Below, one piece after another: positions 8,404-15,997 of a DNA stretch of 43,287 nt. The DNA comes from Betaproteobacteria bacterium (GTDB lineage: Bacteria; Pseudomonadota; Gammaproteobacteria; Burkholderiales; SG8-39), in assembly GCA_947466535.1 (NCBI GenBank), contig CANIEV010000013.1, forward strand, positions 1 through 43,287, given 5' to 3'. How positions within the stretch are numbered: the first letter of the stretch is position 1; every line of letters begins with the position of its first letter. Under the pieces are notes generated by a model, which searched no databases, was not told the origin of the DNA, and saw only the letters and a list, made by a program, of their open reading frames with translations. The position numbers were made by a program, and so were the translations under genes.

Positions 8404-9123
8404 TTATTTTTTCAGCACCCCGAATACCTTCGAGATGATGCTGCTCGCCGAGCCCATCGGGTCGGCGCGGATCTTCTTTTCTTCCTCGGCGATCACGAGG
8501 TACAGCCCGTCCAGGGCACGGCGGGTGATGTATTTCTCGAGGTTCGCGTCCTCGGCCTTCACCAGGCCGAATCTCACCCCGTGCTCGGCGAATTCGTTGT
8601 ACTTGTCGGCGAACTTCACCTTTTCCATCGCCTTTTTCACGATCGGCAGGAATATCTGGCTCATCGGCTCGGTGGTGGTGCGGCGGAAATACCGGGTGGC
8701 CGCATCGTCGCCGCCGGTGAGGATGCCCTTGGCGTCCTGCACCGACATCTGCTTGATCGAATTCACAAGCAGCGCCTTCGCTTCGGGCACCGCGGCTTCC
8801 GCCGCCCGGTTCATGCGCAGCACGAGTTCGTCGGCGTATTTGCCCATGCCCACTGAACGCATCAGGCTTTCGGCCCGGGCGAGGGATTCGGGCAGCGGAA
8901 TCTTTACGCGGCCGTCGTTCATGAACCCGTTCTCGATGCCGAGGCGATTGACTGCCACCTGGGAACCTTTTACCAGCGCTTCTTTCAAACCGGCCACCGT
9001 GTCCTTGTTGGACAGGCTCGCCAGATCCAGCGCCCGGACGGGCGCGGACACCGCCATCACTGAGACAAGTCCCAGAAATACAAGGATACTTCGTGGATTC
9101 AAGGACCGCATGTTAATGAGCAC
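8404..9123 (-). CDS. DUF4197 domain-containing exported protein
   Basis: A protein of about 239 residues with an N-terminal signal peptide (ILVFLGLVSVMAVSAPVRAL, cleavage near VRA-LD) and a helical DUF4197 domain. 'LKEALVKGSQVAVNRLG', 'IPLPESLARAESLMRSVG' and the C-terminal 'YITRRALDGLYLVIAEEEKK' are typical. The function is unknown; a periplasmic location is inferred. For the start I prefer a GTG at 9123, because AGGAGA (9131-9136 on the other strand) sits 7 bases ahead of it; an in-frame ATG at 9111 is the alternative. Either way the 5' end collides head-on with the divergent tlpA gene. Its stop is followed by the hairpin cluster at 8326-8389. Confidence 0.8.
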   Translation of the reverse strand: MLINMRSLNPRSILVFLGLVSVMAVSAPVRALDLASLSNKDTVAGLKEALVKGSQVAVNRLGIENGFMNDGRVKIPLPESLARAESLMRSVGMGKYADELVLRMNRAAEAAVPEAKALLVNSIKQMSVQDAKGILTGGDDAATRYFRRTTTEPMSQIFLPIVKKAMEKVKFADKYNEFAEHGVRFGLVKAEDANLEKYITRRALDGLYLVIAEEEKKIRADPMGSASSIISKVFGVLKK

Positions 9124-9643
9124 CGTCAAATCTCCTGCAAGGAAGGCTGCTGCGATTTCCCTCATCGCCGCCCTCGCCTTTGGCATTCTATCCGTCACCT
9201 ACCGCGCGATGTTCGCACCCAACCCGGTGCCGGAGGTGAAGTTCCGCACCCTCACCGGCGAGTCGATCAACACCAGCGACCTGCGCGGCAAGGTGGTTCT
9301 GGTGAACTTCTGGGCGACCTCCTGCGTCACCTGCGTGAAGGAAATGCCGCAGATCATCGAGACCTACAACAAGTTCAAGGACCGCGGCTTCGAGACGGTC
9401 GCGGTGGCCATGGAATACGACCCCGCCAACTACGTCATCGCCTATGCCGAGAAGAACAAGCTGCCCTTCAAGGTCGCGCTCGACGTGCAGGGCGAGGCGG
9501 CCAGGCGGTTCGGCAATATCCGTCTCACGCCCACCACCTTCATCGTGGACCGGCGCGGCAACATCGTGAAGCAGTACCTCGGCGAGCCCGACTTCGCCCA
9601 GCTGCACGCGCTGCTCGACGAGAAGCTCCGCGAACCGGTGTGA
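9116..9643 (+). CDS. TlpA-family thioredoxin-like thiol-disulfide protein, membrane anchored
   Basis: A 175-residue thioredoxin-fold protein with an N-terminal hydrophobic anchor (about residues 11-30) and a periplasmic domain. The redox motif is 'FWATSCVTCVKEMP' (CVTC, residues ~66-69), and the cis-proline loop is 'LTPTTFIVDRRG' near residue 142. 'NTSDLRGKVVLVNFWA' ahead of the active site is the usual TlpA/ResA entry. It probably reduces or exchanges disulfides of exported proteins, for example in cytochrome maturation, but the partner is unknown. Two ATGs are possible: 9110, which shares CATG with an ATG of the divergent gene, and 9116. An AAGGA at 9101-9105 serves either. A second TlpA-like gene lies at 14436-14939. 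Confidence 0.85.
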   Translation: MSTVKSPARKAAAISLIAALAFGILSVTYRAMFAPNPVPEVKFRTLTGESINTSDLRGKVVLVNFWATSCVTCVKEMPQIIETYNKFKDRGFETVAVAMEYDPANYVIAYAEKNKLPFKVALDVQGEAARRFGNIRLTPTTFIVDRRGNIVKQYLGEPDFAQLHALLDEKLREPV

Positions 9644-9766
9644 GGCCGCAGTGCCGTATCGCGGTGCGCGGTACGGCGTAGTTTCTCTCCCTGTTTTACC
9701 CCCTGATTGTTCCAGTTCTGTACGCCAAACGTCCGCTTCCAGTCGTCTCTGCTGGGGTTTTGACAT

Positions 9767-9781
9767 AAATGTTCAACATTT
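9767..9781. promoter_or_regulatory. Short perfect inverted repeat upstream of the MazG-like gene
   Basis: AAATGTT-C-AACATTT is a 7+7 base inverted repeat with a single central base, unusually AT-rich for this window. It lies in the 216-base spacer between tlpA and the MazG-like gene, just after a TTGACA at 9760-9765 and about 35 bases upstream of a TATACT at 9814-9819. It could be a repressor operator. No regulator is identifiable, and nothing else stands out in this spacer. Confidence 0.35.
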
Positions 9782-9813
9782 GACTGCTTGCGGCAGGCGG
9801 ATGCCGCGCTGGA

Positions 9814-9819
9814 TATACT
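9814..9819 (+). promoter_or_regulatory. Possible -10 element for the MazG-like gene
   Basis: TATACT matches the sigma-70 -10 consensus at five of six bases and lies 41 bases before the chosen ATG at 9860. The best -35 candidate, TTGCGG at 9788-9793, is 20 bases away, which is wide. The call is tentative. Confidence 0.25.
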
Positions 9820-9859
9820 GCGCGGACAGCACTTCGCATGCCATCCGACCGGGGCCGCA

Positions 9860-10204
9860 ATGATCCAAGCCGAGCTGATGCAGGACCTTCTCGCCTTTCG
9901 CCGCGAGCGCGACTGGGAGCAGTTCCACACCTTCAAGAACCTCGCGGTGTCGATCTCGCTCGAGGCATCCGAACTGCTCGAGACGGTGCAGTGGATTCCG
10001 GATGCGCAGGTGGCGGAGACGGTAGAACGCAACCGTGAGCAGGTGTGCCACGAGATGGCGGACATTGCGATCTACTTGGCCTACATGGCGCATGACCTCG
10101 GGGTGAACCTGGACGAGGCTATCCGCGCCAAGCTTGCGCACAACGCGCGCAAGTACCCGGCGGAGAAGTCGCGCGGTTCGGTGCGGAAGTACGACAAGCT
10201 GTGA
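9860..10204 (+). CDS. MazG-like nucleotide pyrophosphohydrolase (dCTP pyrophosphatase type)
   Basis: A 114-residue all-alpha NTP pyrophosphohydrolase that would hydrolyse (d)NTPs to monophosphates, cleaning the nucleotide pool. The metal-binding pattern is complete: 'SLEASELLETVQW' (ExxE, about residues 33-45) and 'CHEMADIAIYLAYMAHDLG' (ExxD, about 62-80). A C-terminal 'NARKYP...RGS.RKYDKL' is typical of the short MazG-like/dCTPase group. The ATG at 9860 gives the family's normal start (MIQAELMQDLLAFRRERDWE); an in-frame extension to 9788 has no family support. It stands between tlpA and the PgsW-like gene on the same strand. The substrate preference is inferred from family only. Confidence 0.85.
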   Translation: MIQAELMQDLLAFRRERDWEQFHTFKNLAVSISLEASELLETVQWIPDAQVAETVERNREQVCHEMADIAIYLAYMAHDLGVNLDEAIRAKLAHNARKYPAEKSRGSVRKYDKL

Positions 10205-10279
10205 TCCGTTGATCGGCTGATCGGGTGACCGCATGAGTCAGTGCCGGCGGTTCGACTGTCACGCGGGAACGCACCCGGC

Positions 10280-11293
10280 ATGAGCTGGCTCGAGGCCCTG
10301 GGCCGCCTGTCCGGAACACGGACAGGTACGAAGATCGCCTGGCTGCTGCTCAGCGTCGCCGCGGGGGTGATGTTCTGGCGCATCGCGGGCGACGTGTCGA
10401 TGCGACTCGGCCCGGATGCCGCGCTGATGGAGAACGCCGCCGATCGCATGCGTCGCGCAAGCGAGGTCATCCGCGAAGCGCGGGCGGCGCGCGGCGTTAC
10501 GCCGTCGAAGGCGCAGGAAACGGACGGTCCGGAATTCAACGTGATCCATGCGGATGATGATGCTGGCGGCGCCGCGGCGCCGCGGGGCACGACTTCGGTC
10601 GCCAGTCCGCGCGGCAAGCGCACGGTGGCGAGTCCCGACACCGCGGCGCTGTTCTCGCGGCTTCTGCGCAAGGCGGGTCTGCATGCCGGCGACACGGTGG
10701 CGGTGGTGCTGTCGGATGCGTACATTGGCGGCAATGTCGCCGCGCTGAGCGCGATCGAGGCCTACGGTCTTCGTTCGCGGGTGGTGTCGGTGCTGCGCGT
10801 CGCGCCCGTCGCGCTCGTAGGCGATGGCGTGAATCGCACGCCCTTCACCTGGCTGGACGCGGAAGCGGCGGTCCGTACGGCGGGCGTATGGAATGTGCGT
10901 TCGCTGAGGGTGGTGCTCCCGGACGATGCCCGCACGACCGGTGCGTCAGGTGCGGGCGCGCGTACCGCAACGCTCGACGCCATTACCCGCGCGGGCGTGC
11001 CGCTTGTCGAGGCGCAGGACTTCGCCGCCACGGTGCGCGAGTCCGCGGCGATTCTCGATCTCGGGCCGACCGCCGCGACGAAGCCCGCGCTGCTGGTGAA
11101 CATGGGCGGATCGAGGCTTGCGCTCGGCGACTGCCTGCAAACCGAGGACCTGCCGCACGGCGTCATCAGCCATCCCTTGCCCTGCCGCTCGGGCGTGCCG
11201 GGCCTGATCCAGATCGCGCTCGACAAAGGCATACCGGTGCTCAACGCGTTCATGATCCGGGAGAATTGGCAGGAAGGGCCCAGAGCCCGCTGA
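10280..11293 (+). CDS. PgsW-like 'poly-gamma-glutamate system' protein
   Basis: A protein of about 337 residues with an N-terminal membrane anchor (about residues 18-36, 'IAWLLLSVAAGVMFWRIAG'). A large domain follows that resembles TIGR04332, a protein found with PgsB/PgsC poly-gamma-glutamate synthesis genes. Matching blocks are 'KRTVASPDTAALFSRLLRKA', 'GDTVAVVLSDAYIGGNVAAL', 'FTWLDAEAAVRTAG', 'LLVNMGGSRLALG' and 'GIPVLNAFMI'. The domain's biochemical role is not established. No capB, capC or capA homologue is nearby, so the gene is an orphan here. The ATG at 10280 is preferred; a GTG at 10241 is in frame. An interior stretch (about 75-115) is low-complexity and poorly conserved. Confidence 0.6.
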   Translation: MSWLEALGRLSGTRTGTKIAWLLLSVAAGVMFWRIAGDVSMRLGPDAALMENAADRMRRASEVIREARAARGVTPSKAQETDGPEFNVIHADDDAGGAAAPRGTTSVASPRGKRTVASPDTAALFSRLLRKAGLHAGDTVAVVLSDAYIGGNVAALSAIEAYGLRSRVVSVLRVAPVALVGDGVNRTPFTWLDAEAAVRTAGVWNVRSLRVVLPDDARTTGASGAGARTATLDAITRAGVPLVEAQDFAATVRESAAILDLGPTAATKPALLVNMGGSRLALGDCLQTEDLPHGVISHPLPCRSGVPGLIQIALDKGIPVLNAFMIRENWQEGPRAR

Positions 11294-11353
11294 TCAGGAT
11301 TTTCTCCGGGACGCACACGCTCGCCCGGTTTCATTCAAAAGGAAAGGCACACC

Positions 11354-12589
11354 ATGGGCAGAACCATCGACATCCGGGCAACCGACGGCAGCGGCAGCTT
11401 CAAGGGCTATGTGGCGGTGCCGGCCGCGGGCAAGGGGCCAGGCATCGTGCTCTGCCAGGAAATCTTCGGCGTCAACGCGAGCATGCGCGCGGTGGCGGAC
11501 TACTACGCGGAGGAAGGCTATGTCGTGCTGGCGCCGGACCTCTTCTGGCGCCAGGCGCCCGGCATCGAACTCGGCTACACCGAGGCCGACTACAAGCGCG
11601 CGTTCGAGCTCTACAAGGGCTTCAACGAGGATAAGGGCACGGAGGATGTGGGCGCGGCGCTTGCCGCGTTGCGCGCCCTGCCGGAATTCGCGGGCAAGTC
11701 GGGCGTGCTCGGTTTCTGCCTCGGCGGAAAGCTGGCGTACCTCGCCGCCTGCCGTCTGCCGGAGGTGGCCTGTGCGGTCGCTTACTACGGCGTGGGCATC
11801 GAGAAGAACCTCGATGAACTTTCGCGCGTGACGGGCCGGCTGGTGTTGCATATCGCGGGTAACGATGGCTATTGCCCGCCGACTGCGCAACAGGTGATCA
11901 CCGCAGCGCTCGCGGGCAAGCCGGGGATGGAGGCGTATGTGTATCCCGGCGTCGATCATGCGTTCGCGCGCGCGGGTGGCGATCATTTCGACAAGGCAGC
12001 CGCGCGGGTCGCGCACGAGCGCTCGATCACCGCGTTTCGCCGCGAGATGGGGCCGCACTACGACTTCTCCGCGCTCTGGGAAAAGCACTGCGAATACGAG
12101 TTCGCGGCGCGCGATGTGGCGGCGACGATGGCGACGATGGTGGCCGAGCCGTACGTCAATCACGTGCCCACGATGACGGGCGGCGTCGGTTACAACAACC
12201 TGCGGCGCTTCTACCAGAACCATTTCGTCAACGGCAATCCGCCGGACACCGCGCTGATTCCGGTGTCGCGCACGGTGGGTGCTACGCAGATCGTGGACGA
12301 GATCCTGTTCTGCTTCACCCACACCTGCGAGATCGACTGGATGCTGCCCGGCGTGGCGCCCACCGGCCGGCGGGTGGAGATTCCTCTGGTGGCGGTGATC
12401 AAGTTCCGCGGCGACAAGCTCTATCACGAGCATATCTACTGGGACCAGGCGAGCGTGCTGGTGCAGGTCGGCCTGCTTGACCCAAAGGGCCTGCCGGTGG
12501 CCGGCATCGAGACCGCGAGAAAGTTGATCGACGAGACGCTGCCCTCCAACACGCTGATGGCGCGCTGGAAGGATAGCGAGGGCAAATAA
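11354..12589 (+). CDS. Dienelactone hydrolase fused to a C-terminal SnoaL/NTF2-like domain
   Basis: A 411-residue protein. Residues about 1-235 are a dienelactone-hydrolase-type alpha/beta hydrolase. The nucleophile is Cys in 'LGFCLGGKLAYLAA' (~residue 122), with Asp in 'IAGNDGYCPP' (~172) and His in 'GVDHAFARAGG' (~203). The accessory Glu is in 'CQEIFGVN' (~36). Residues about 236-405 ('WEKHCEYEFAARDVAATMAT', 'GGVGYNNLRRFYQNHF', 'HEHIYWDQASVLVQVGLL') look like a SnoaL/NTF2-like cone-shaped domain that may bind or isomerise a ligand. AAAGGAAAGG precedes the ATG. Cytoplasmic; lactone or ester hydrolysis in aromatic or related catabolism is inferred, and the substrate is unknown. Confidence 0.85.
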   Translation: MGRTIDIRATDGSGSFKGYVAVPAAGKGPGIVLCQEIFGVNASMRAVADYYAEEGYVVLAPDLFWRQAPGIELGYTEADYKRAFELYKGFNEDKGTEDVGAALAALRALPEFAGKSGVLGFCLGGKLAYLAACRLPEVACAVAYYGVGIEKNLDELSRVTGRLVLHIAGNDGYCPPTAQQVITAALAGKPGMEAYVYPGVDHAFARAGGDHFDKAAARVAHERSITAFRREMGPHYDFSALWEKHCEYEFAARDVAATMATMVAEPYVNHVPTMTGGVGYNNLRRFYQNHFVNGNPPDTALIPVSRTVGATQIVDEILFCFTHTCEIDWMLPGVAPTGRRVEIPLVAVIKFRGDKLYHEHIYWDQASVLVQVGLLDPKGLPVAGIETARKLIDETLPSNTLMARWKDSEGK

Positions 12590-12595
12590 ACAGGC

Positions 12596-13549
12596 TCAGG
12601 GCGCCCGCAGGACGCGGAGCCCGATTTCGCTGAAGCGCAATTCGGCGTCGAGCCGGTGGCGCGTCGCCGAGCGCGCAAAGCCCGGCATCGAGAACCAGCT
12701 GCCGCCGCGAAGCACGCGCTGGTTGCAGTTCGATGAGACCCCGCCAAGTTGTTCGGTCCAGCAGCCGGTGGTCCATTCCCAGGCGTTGCCCGCGGTGTCG
12801 TAAAGACCGAAGCGGTTGGCACGCAGGCTGCCCGCCGGTGCGGTGAACACGTATCCGTCGTCGCAGGGATGGGCGATCCACGCGGGTTGCGCCTTTGCGC
12901 CGGAGAGGTCCGACACATTGGCGAATTCGCAGGCGAGCGCAGGCGAATCGCCCCAGTGGCGCGAGCCTGTCGTTCCTGCACGCGCGGCGTATTCCCATTC
13001 CTCTTCGGAGGGCAGGCGATAGGTCTTGCCGGTCCTGCGGCTAAGCCAGGCGACGTAGGCCTGCGCGTCGTTCCAGCTGATGCAGACCGCAGGATGACCA
13101 TCTCCCTGTGCAAAGCCGGGATTGCGCCAGCTCGCCTTTGCATCGGGCACGGTGCGATCGCCGTTCCAGACAAAGCAGCCGGGTTGCGTCGCGTAGCCTG
13201 TTTCCTCGACAAAGTGCGCCCATTGCGCGCGTGTGACTTCGGTGCGTCCGAGGGCAAAGGCCTGAGCGATGCGAACGTCCCGTTGCGGACCTTCCTGGCG
13301 ATACCGCCCGCCTTCATCGTCGGGCGAGCCCATGACAAACCGCCCTGCGGGAACGACCACCATCTCCGGGCAGTCGCGGCAGTCGCGGAATACCGCGCCG
13401 GGTTCGAGCTCCGGTGTCCACGATTCCGTGATGCGGATGGACGCCGGACTGCACGCGGCGAGCAGTGCTGCAAGCAGCGCGAGTGCGGCAGTGATGCGGA
13501 CAGCCGGGCCGGAACACCGGCCTTGCGGGTTGCGCCGCATCACGCGCAT
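12596..13549 (-). CDS. Formylglycine-generating-enzyme-like (SUMF1/FGE fold) lipoprotein
   Basis: A 317-residue protein with a lipoprotein signal (ALALLAALLAAC, Cys about residue 33) and an FGE-sulfatase domain. Hallmarks are 'CPEMVVVPAGRFVMGSPDD', 'EVTRAQWAHFVEETGY', 'CISWNDAQAYVAWLSRRTGK', 'RLPSEEEWEYAARAG', 'GLYDTAGNAWEWT' and 'RVLRGGSWFSMPGFARSATR'. The two active-site cysteines of true formylglycine-generating enzyme, expected after the GGSW motif, are absent. I therefore do not call it a sulfatase activator; no sulfatase is nearby. It is probably an outer-membrane-anchored protein of unknown role. An ATG three codons inside (13540) is an alternative start. Its stop is 6 bases from the convergent hydrolase stop. 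Confidence 0.85.
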   Translation of the reverse strand: MRVMRRNPQGRCSGPAVRITAALALLAALLAACSPASIRITESWTPELEPGAVFRDCRDCPEMVVVPAGRFVMGSPDDEGGRYRQEGPQRDVRIAQAFALGRTEVTRAQWAHFVEETGYATQPGCFVWNGDRTVPDAKASWRNPGFAQGDGHPAVCISWNDAQAYVAWLSRRTGKTYRLPSEEEWEYAARAGTTGSRHWGDSPALACEFANVSDLSGAKAQPAWIAHPCDDGYVFTAPAGSLRANRFGLYDTAGNAWEWTTGCWTEQLGGVSSNCNQRVLRGGSWFSMPGFARSATRHRLDAELRFSEIGLRVLRAP

Positions 13550-13606
13550 CGCTGCGGGTTCAGCCGCGCCGGTTCAACGCAGGCCGGCTCAGTCCGATCA
13601 ACCCGA

Positions 13607-13960
13607 TCAACCGATGGCGAGCAGTTCCACTTCGAACAGCAAGGTCGCGTTCGGCGGAATCGCGCCGCCCGCGCCGCGTGCGCCGTAACCCATCTCCGGC
13701 GGAATCGTCAGCTTGCGCGTGCCGCCGATCTTCATGCCCTGCACGCCTTCGTCCCAGCCGCGGATCACATGGCCCGCGCCGAGCGGGAAATCGAACGGGT
13801 CGCCGCGGTCCTTGCTCGAATCGAACTTCTTGCCGGCGACGCCGTCCTCGAACAGCCAGCCGGTGTAGTGGACGGTGACATGCTGGCCGGCCGCCGCGGT
13901 GTCGCCGCTGCCGACAACGACCTCGTCGATGATCAGGCCGCTGGATTGGGGAGTGGACAT
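13607..13960 (-). CDS. FKBP-type peptidyl-prolyl cis-trans isomerase
   Basis: A single-domain FKBP of 117 residues with no signal peptide, so cytoplasmic. Conserved elements are '[16 protein letters not shown]' (~26-41), '[20 protein letters not shown]' (~46-65), '[20 protein letters not shown]' (~65-84) and '[20 protein letters not shown]' (~86-105). The aromatic and Asp residues lining the prolyl pocket are kept. It should speed peptidyl-prolyl isomerisation during protein folding. The gene has its own spacers on both sides (57 and 84 bases) and does not look tightly linked to its neighbours. The fold is unambiguous. Confidence 0.95.
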   Translation of the reverse strand: MSTPQSSGLIIDEVVVGSGDTAAAGQHVTVHYTGWLFEDGVAGKKFDSSKDRGDPFDFPLGAGHVIRGWDEGVQGMKIGGTRKLTIPPEMGYGARGAGGAIPPNATLLFEVELLAIG

Positions 13961-14044
13961 TGTGATCTCGCTTTATCGTGAATTGAAATCGGGAGCGCGC
14001 ATTGTAGTGGCTGGCGGCGCGTCCGGAGGTTTTCGCATAGGTGG

Positions 14045-14317
14045 TCAGCCCTTCGAGTACGGTCGCACCACGCGCAGGCGGACCTCGAGCTCGAACTGCG
14101 TGCAAAGCCCGATCAGTGCATCGAGACTGAACATCGCCTCGCGCCGGTGCAGCAGCGCGTTCAGGCGCGGCTGGCTGATGCCGAGCGTGTCGGCGACATG
14201 CGACTGCGGCACGTCGAAGCGGGTGAAGCGTTGCTCGATATGGCGGACCAAGACATCAATCAGCTGGCGCTTGAGGGCACGGATGACCGGATCGGGGCTG
14301 CGCGTCATCGGGAACAT
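14045..14317 (-). CDS. Small XRE-type helix-turn-helix protein (antitoxin-like)
   Basis: A 90-residue protein. After a short lead, residues about 20-60 form a lambda-repressor-like helix-turn-helix ('VPQSHVADTLGISQPRLNAL'), followed by 'SLDALIGLCTQFELEVRLRV'. This is the layout of small HTH_37-type regulators, often antitoxins of HigB/RelE-like toxins. No toxin reading frame is visible upstream (14318-14435) or downstream, so it appears solitary. Possible starts are 14317 and the Met four codons in. An AT-rich stretch upstream (about 14346-14372), rare in this window, may be its promoter and autoregulatory site. Confidence 0.65.
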   Translation of the reverse strand: MFPMTRSPDPVIRALKRQLIDVLVRHIEQRFTRFDVPQSHVADTLGISQPRLNALLHRREAMFSLDALIGLCTQFELEVRLRVVRPYSKG

Positions 14318-14435
14318 CTCCGGGGTAATGGCAAGGACCCGATCGATTTTATATCAGCTACTTTATCGAGAATGACTGCTGTCCCGCGTCGTTGCTGGAG
14401 CATTGCCGGAAAATGTTGAAGATTTTCCGGCGTGG

Positions 14436-14939
14436 CTACATCAGCGGCAGGACGAGCTGCTCGACTTTTTCGGCGGTGGTCGGCGTGCCCGCCAGCCGGT
14501 GGCGGACGATGCCCTGCCGGTCGGTGATGAAAATGGTGGGCGTGGCGGCGACGCGGCCGTAGTGGTCGAAAAACGGATCGGTGCGCATGCCCACCGGCAG
14601 GTTGAGGCGCTTCGCCTTCACGAATTCGCGCACGTCCTTCGGGTTTTCGTCGATCGAGAGCGCGACGATCTCCAGACCCTTCGCGTGCTGCTCGTTGTAG
14701 AAGCGCTGCAGTTCGGGCAGTGACGTCCGGCAGGTCGGGCACCAGGTGGCCCAGAACATCGTGACCACCACCTTGCCCTTGAGATCCTTCGCCTTGATCG
14801 TCTTGCCGTTCAAAAGCTTTACGTCGAGCTCGGGCGCGGGCTGGTTCGGCTCGAGCGCGCGGGCAGGCTCACCGGTGAGCAGGCCGACGCAGGCGGCGAG
14901 AACCAGCGCAAGTGTCTGTAGATGATGGACGGCGGTCAT
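14436..14939 (-). CDS. TlpA-family periplasmic disulfide reductase
   Basis: A 167-residue protein with a signal peptide (about residues 1-28, ending in 'EPARALE') and a TlpA/ResA thioredoxin domain. The redox centre is '[17 protein letters not shown]' (CPTC, ~residues 67-70), and the cis-Pro loop is '[13 protein letters not shown]' near 130. Its start overlaps the lipA stop as ATGA (14936-14939), so it is translationally coupled as the last gene of the dacC-dat-ybeD-lipB-lipA unit. It probably keeps thiols of exported proteins reduced. Its exact partner, and any link with lipoyl synthesis, cannot be shown from sequence. It differs from the other TlpA at 9116-9643, which keeps its membrane anchor and has CVTC. 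Confidence 0.85.
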   Translation of the reverse strand: MTAVHHLQTLALVLAACVGLLTGEPARALEPNQPAPELDVKLLNGKTIKAKDLKGKVVVTMFWATWCPTCRTSLPELQRFYNEQHAKGLEIVALSIDENPKDVREFVKAKRLNLPVGMRTDPFFDHYGRVAATPTIFITDRQGIVRHRLAGTPTTAEKVEQLVLPLM

Positions 14940-15997
14940 ACCGACACGCCGGTCGAGGGATGTGCAGCACCCGTCGTCGCGTTCGCGACGCCAGCCGAGG
15001 GATGTGCAGCACCTGTCGTCGCGTTCGCGACGCCAGCCGCATGGGCCTGCTGGTCCGCGTGGTAGCTCGAGCGCACCATCGGGCCGACCGCGGCGTGGAT
15101 GAAGCCGAGTTTTTCAGCCTCCGCGCGGAAGCGGTCGAAGGTCTCAAGCGGCACGAAGCGGGTCACCGGCAGGTGGTGCTGCGAGGGCTGCAGGTACTGA
15201 CCGATGGTGAGCATGTCCACGTTGTGGGCGCGCAGATCGCGCATCACCTCGATGATTTCATCGTCGGTTTCGCCCAGGCCCACCATCAGGCCGGATTTGG
15301 TCGGCACGGCCGGTTGCATCGCCTTGAACTCCTTCAACAGGCGCAGCGAATTCGCGTAGTCCGAGCCCGGGCGCGCCATTCGGTACAGCCGTGGCACGGT
15401 TTCCAGGTTGTGGTTCATCACGTCCGGCGGCGCACCCGCCAGGATGCCGAGCGCCCGCTCGAGACGGCTGCGGAAGTCCGGCACCAGTACTTCGATCTGC
15501 GTTTTCGGAGAATGTTCCCGGACGGCGCGAATACAGTCGATGAAATGCTGTGCGCCGCCGTCCTTCAGGTCGTCGCGATCGACGCTGGTGATCACCACGT
15601 AGGCGAGTTTCATCGCGGCGATGGTTTTCGCCAGGTGCAGCGGTTCCTCCGCATCCGGCGGCTTCGGCCGGCCGTGGCCGACGTCGCAGAAGGGGCAGCG
15701 GCGGGTGCAGATATCCCCGAGGATCATGAAGGTCGCGGTGCCCTTGCCGAAGCATTCGCCGATGTTCGGGCAGGAGGCCTCTTCGCAGACGGTGTGCAGA
15801 TTGTTGTCGCGAAGAATCTGCTTGATTTCGTGAAAGCGCGAGCCGGGCAGCGCCGCCTTGACGCGAATCCAGTCGGGTTTCCTGAGAGGTGTCTGCGGGA
15901 CGATCTTGACCGGGTTCTTACGGGTCTTGGCTTCGCCCTTTTTCTTCTCGTGCTTGGCGTCGAGCTTGATCCCGGGTCCTGTTTCAGCGGCGGACAT
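14936..15997 (-). CDS. lipA: Lipoyl synthase (radical SAM) with a repeated C-terminal tail
   Basis: A protein of about 353 residues that inserts two sulfur atoms into protein-bound octanoyl groups using SAM and two [4Fe-4S] clusters. The auxiliary-cluster cysteines are in '[16 protein letters not shown]' (CX4CX5C, ~residues 72-83) and the radical SAM triad is 'CTRRCPFC' (~98-105). The conserved final 'RSSYHAD' near 310 includes the family's late serine. After it come about 40 extra residues containing two copies of [14 protein letters not shown], encoded by a 42-base tandem repeat. The start at 15997 has AGGAAAGG upstream and overlaps lipB by 14 bases; a longer in-frame start at 16066 is unlikely. 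The lipB-lipA pair makes lipoate for the 2-oxoacid dehydrogenases and glycine cleavage. Confidence 0.97.
   Translation of the reverse strand: MSAAETGPGIKLDAKHEKKKGEAKTRKNPVKIVPQTPLRKPDWIRVKAALPGSRFHEIKQILRDNNLHTVCEEASCPNIGECFGKGTATFMILGDICTRRCPFCDVGHGRPKPPDAEEPLHLAKTIAAMKLAYVVITSVDRDDLKDGGAQHFIDCIRAVREHSPKTQIEVLVPDFRSRLERALGILAGAPPDVMNHNLETVPRLYRMARPGSDYANSLRLLKEFKAMQPAVPTKSGLMVGLGETDDEIIEVMRDLRAHNVDMLTIGQYLQPSQHHLPVTRFVPLETFDRFRAEAEKLGFIHAAVGPMVRSSYHADQQAHAAGVANATTGAAHPSAGVANATTGAAHPSTGVSV
14955..15038. repeat. 42-base tandem duplication inside the 3' end of lipA
   Basis: Bases 14955-14996 and 14997-15038 are 42-base copies differing at one position (CACCCGT against CACCTGT). They are an exact multiple of three, so the reading frame is kept, and each adds 14 residues to the lipoyl synthase tail. 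Each unit contains the dyad GTCGCGTTCGCGAC. Confidence 0.95.

Noticed and set aside
8069..9109. In-frame extension upstream of the TlpA gene to 8069
   Set aside because: It runs antisense through the DUF4197 and Bug genes and has shadow composition; only the part from 9110 or 9116 shows the TlpA anchor and fold.
14318..14435. Possible HigB/RelE-like toxin next to the small HTH gene
   Set aside because: No frame of suitable length or recognisable motif is found in the spacer.
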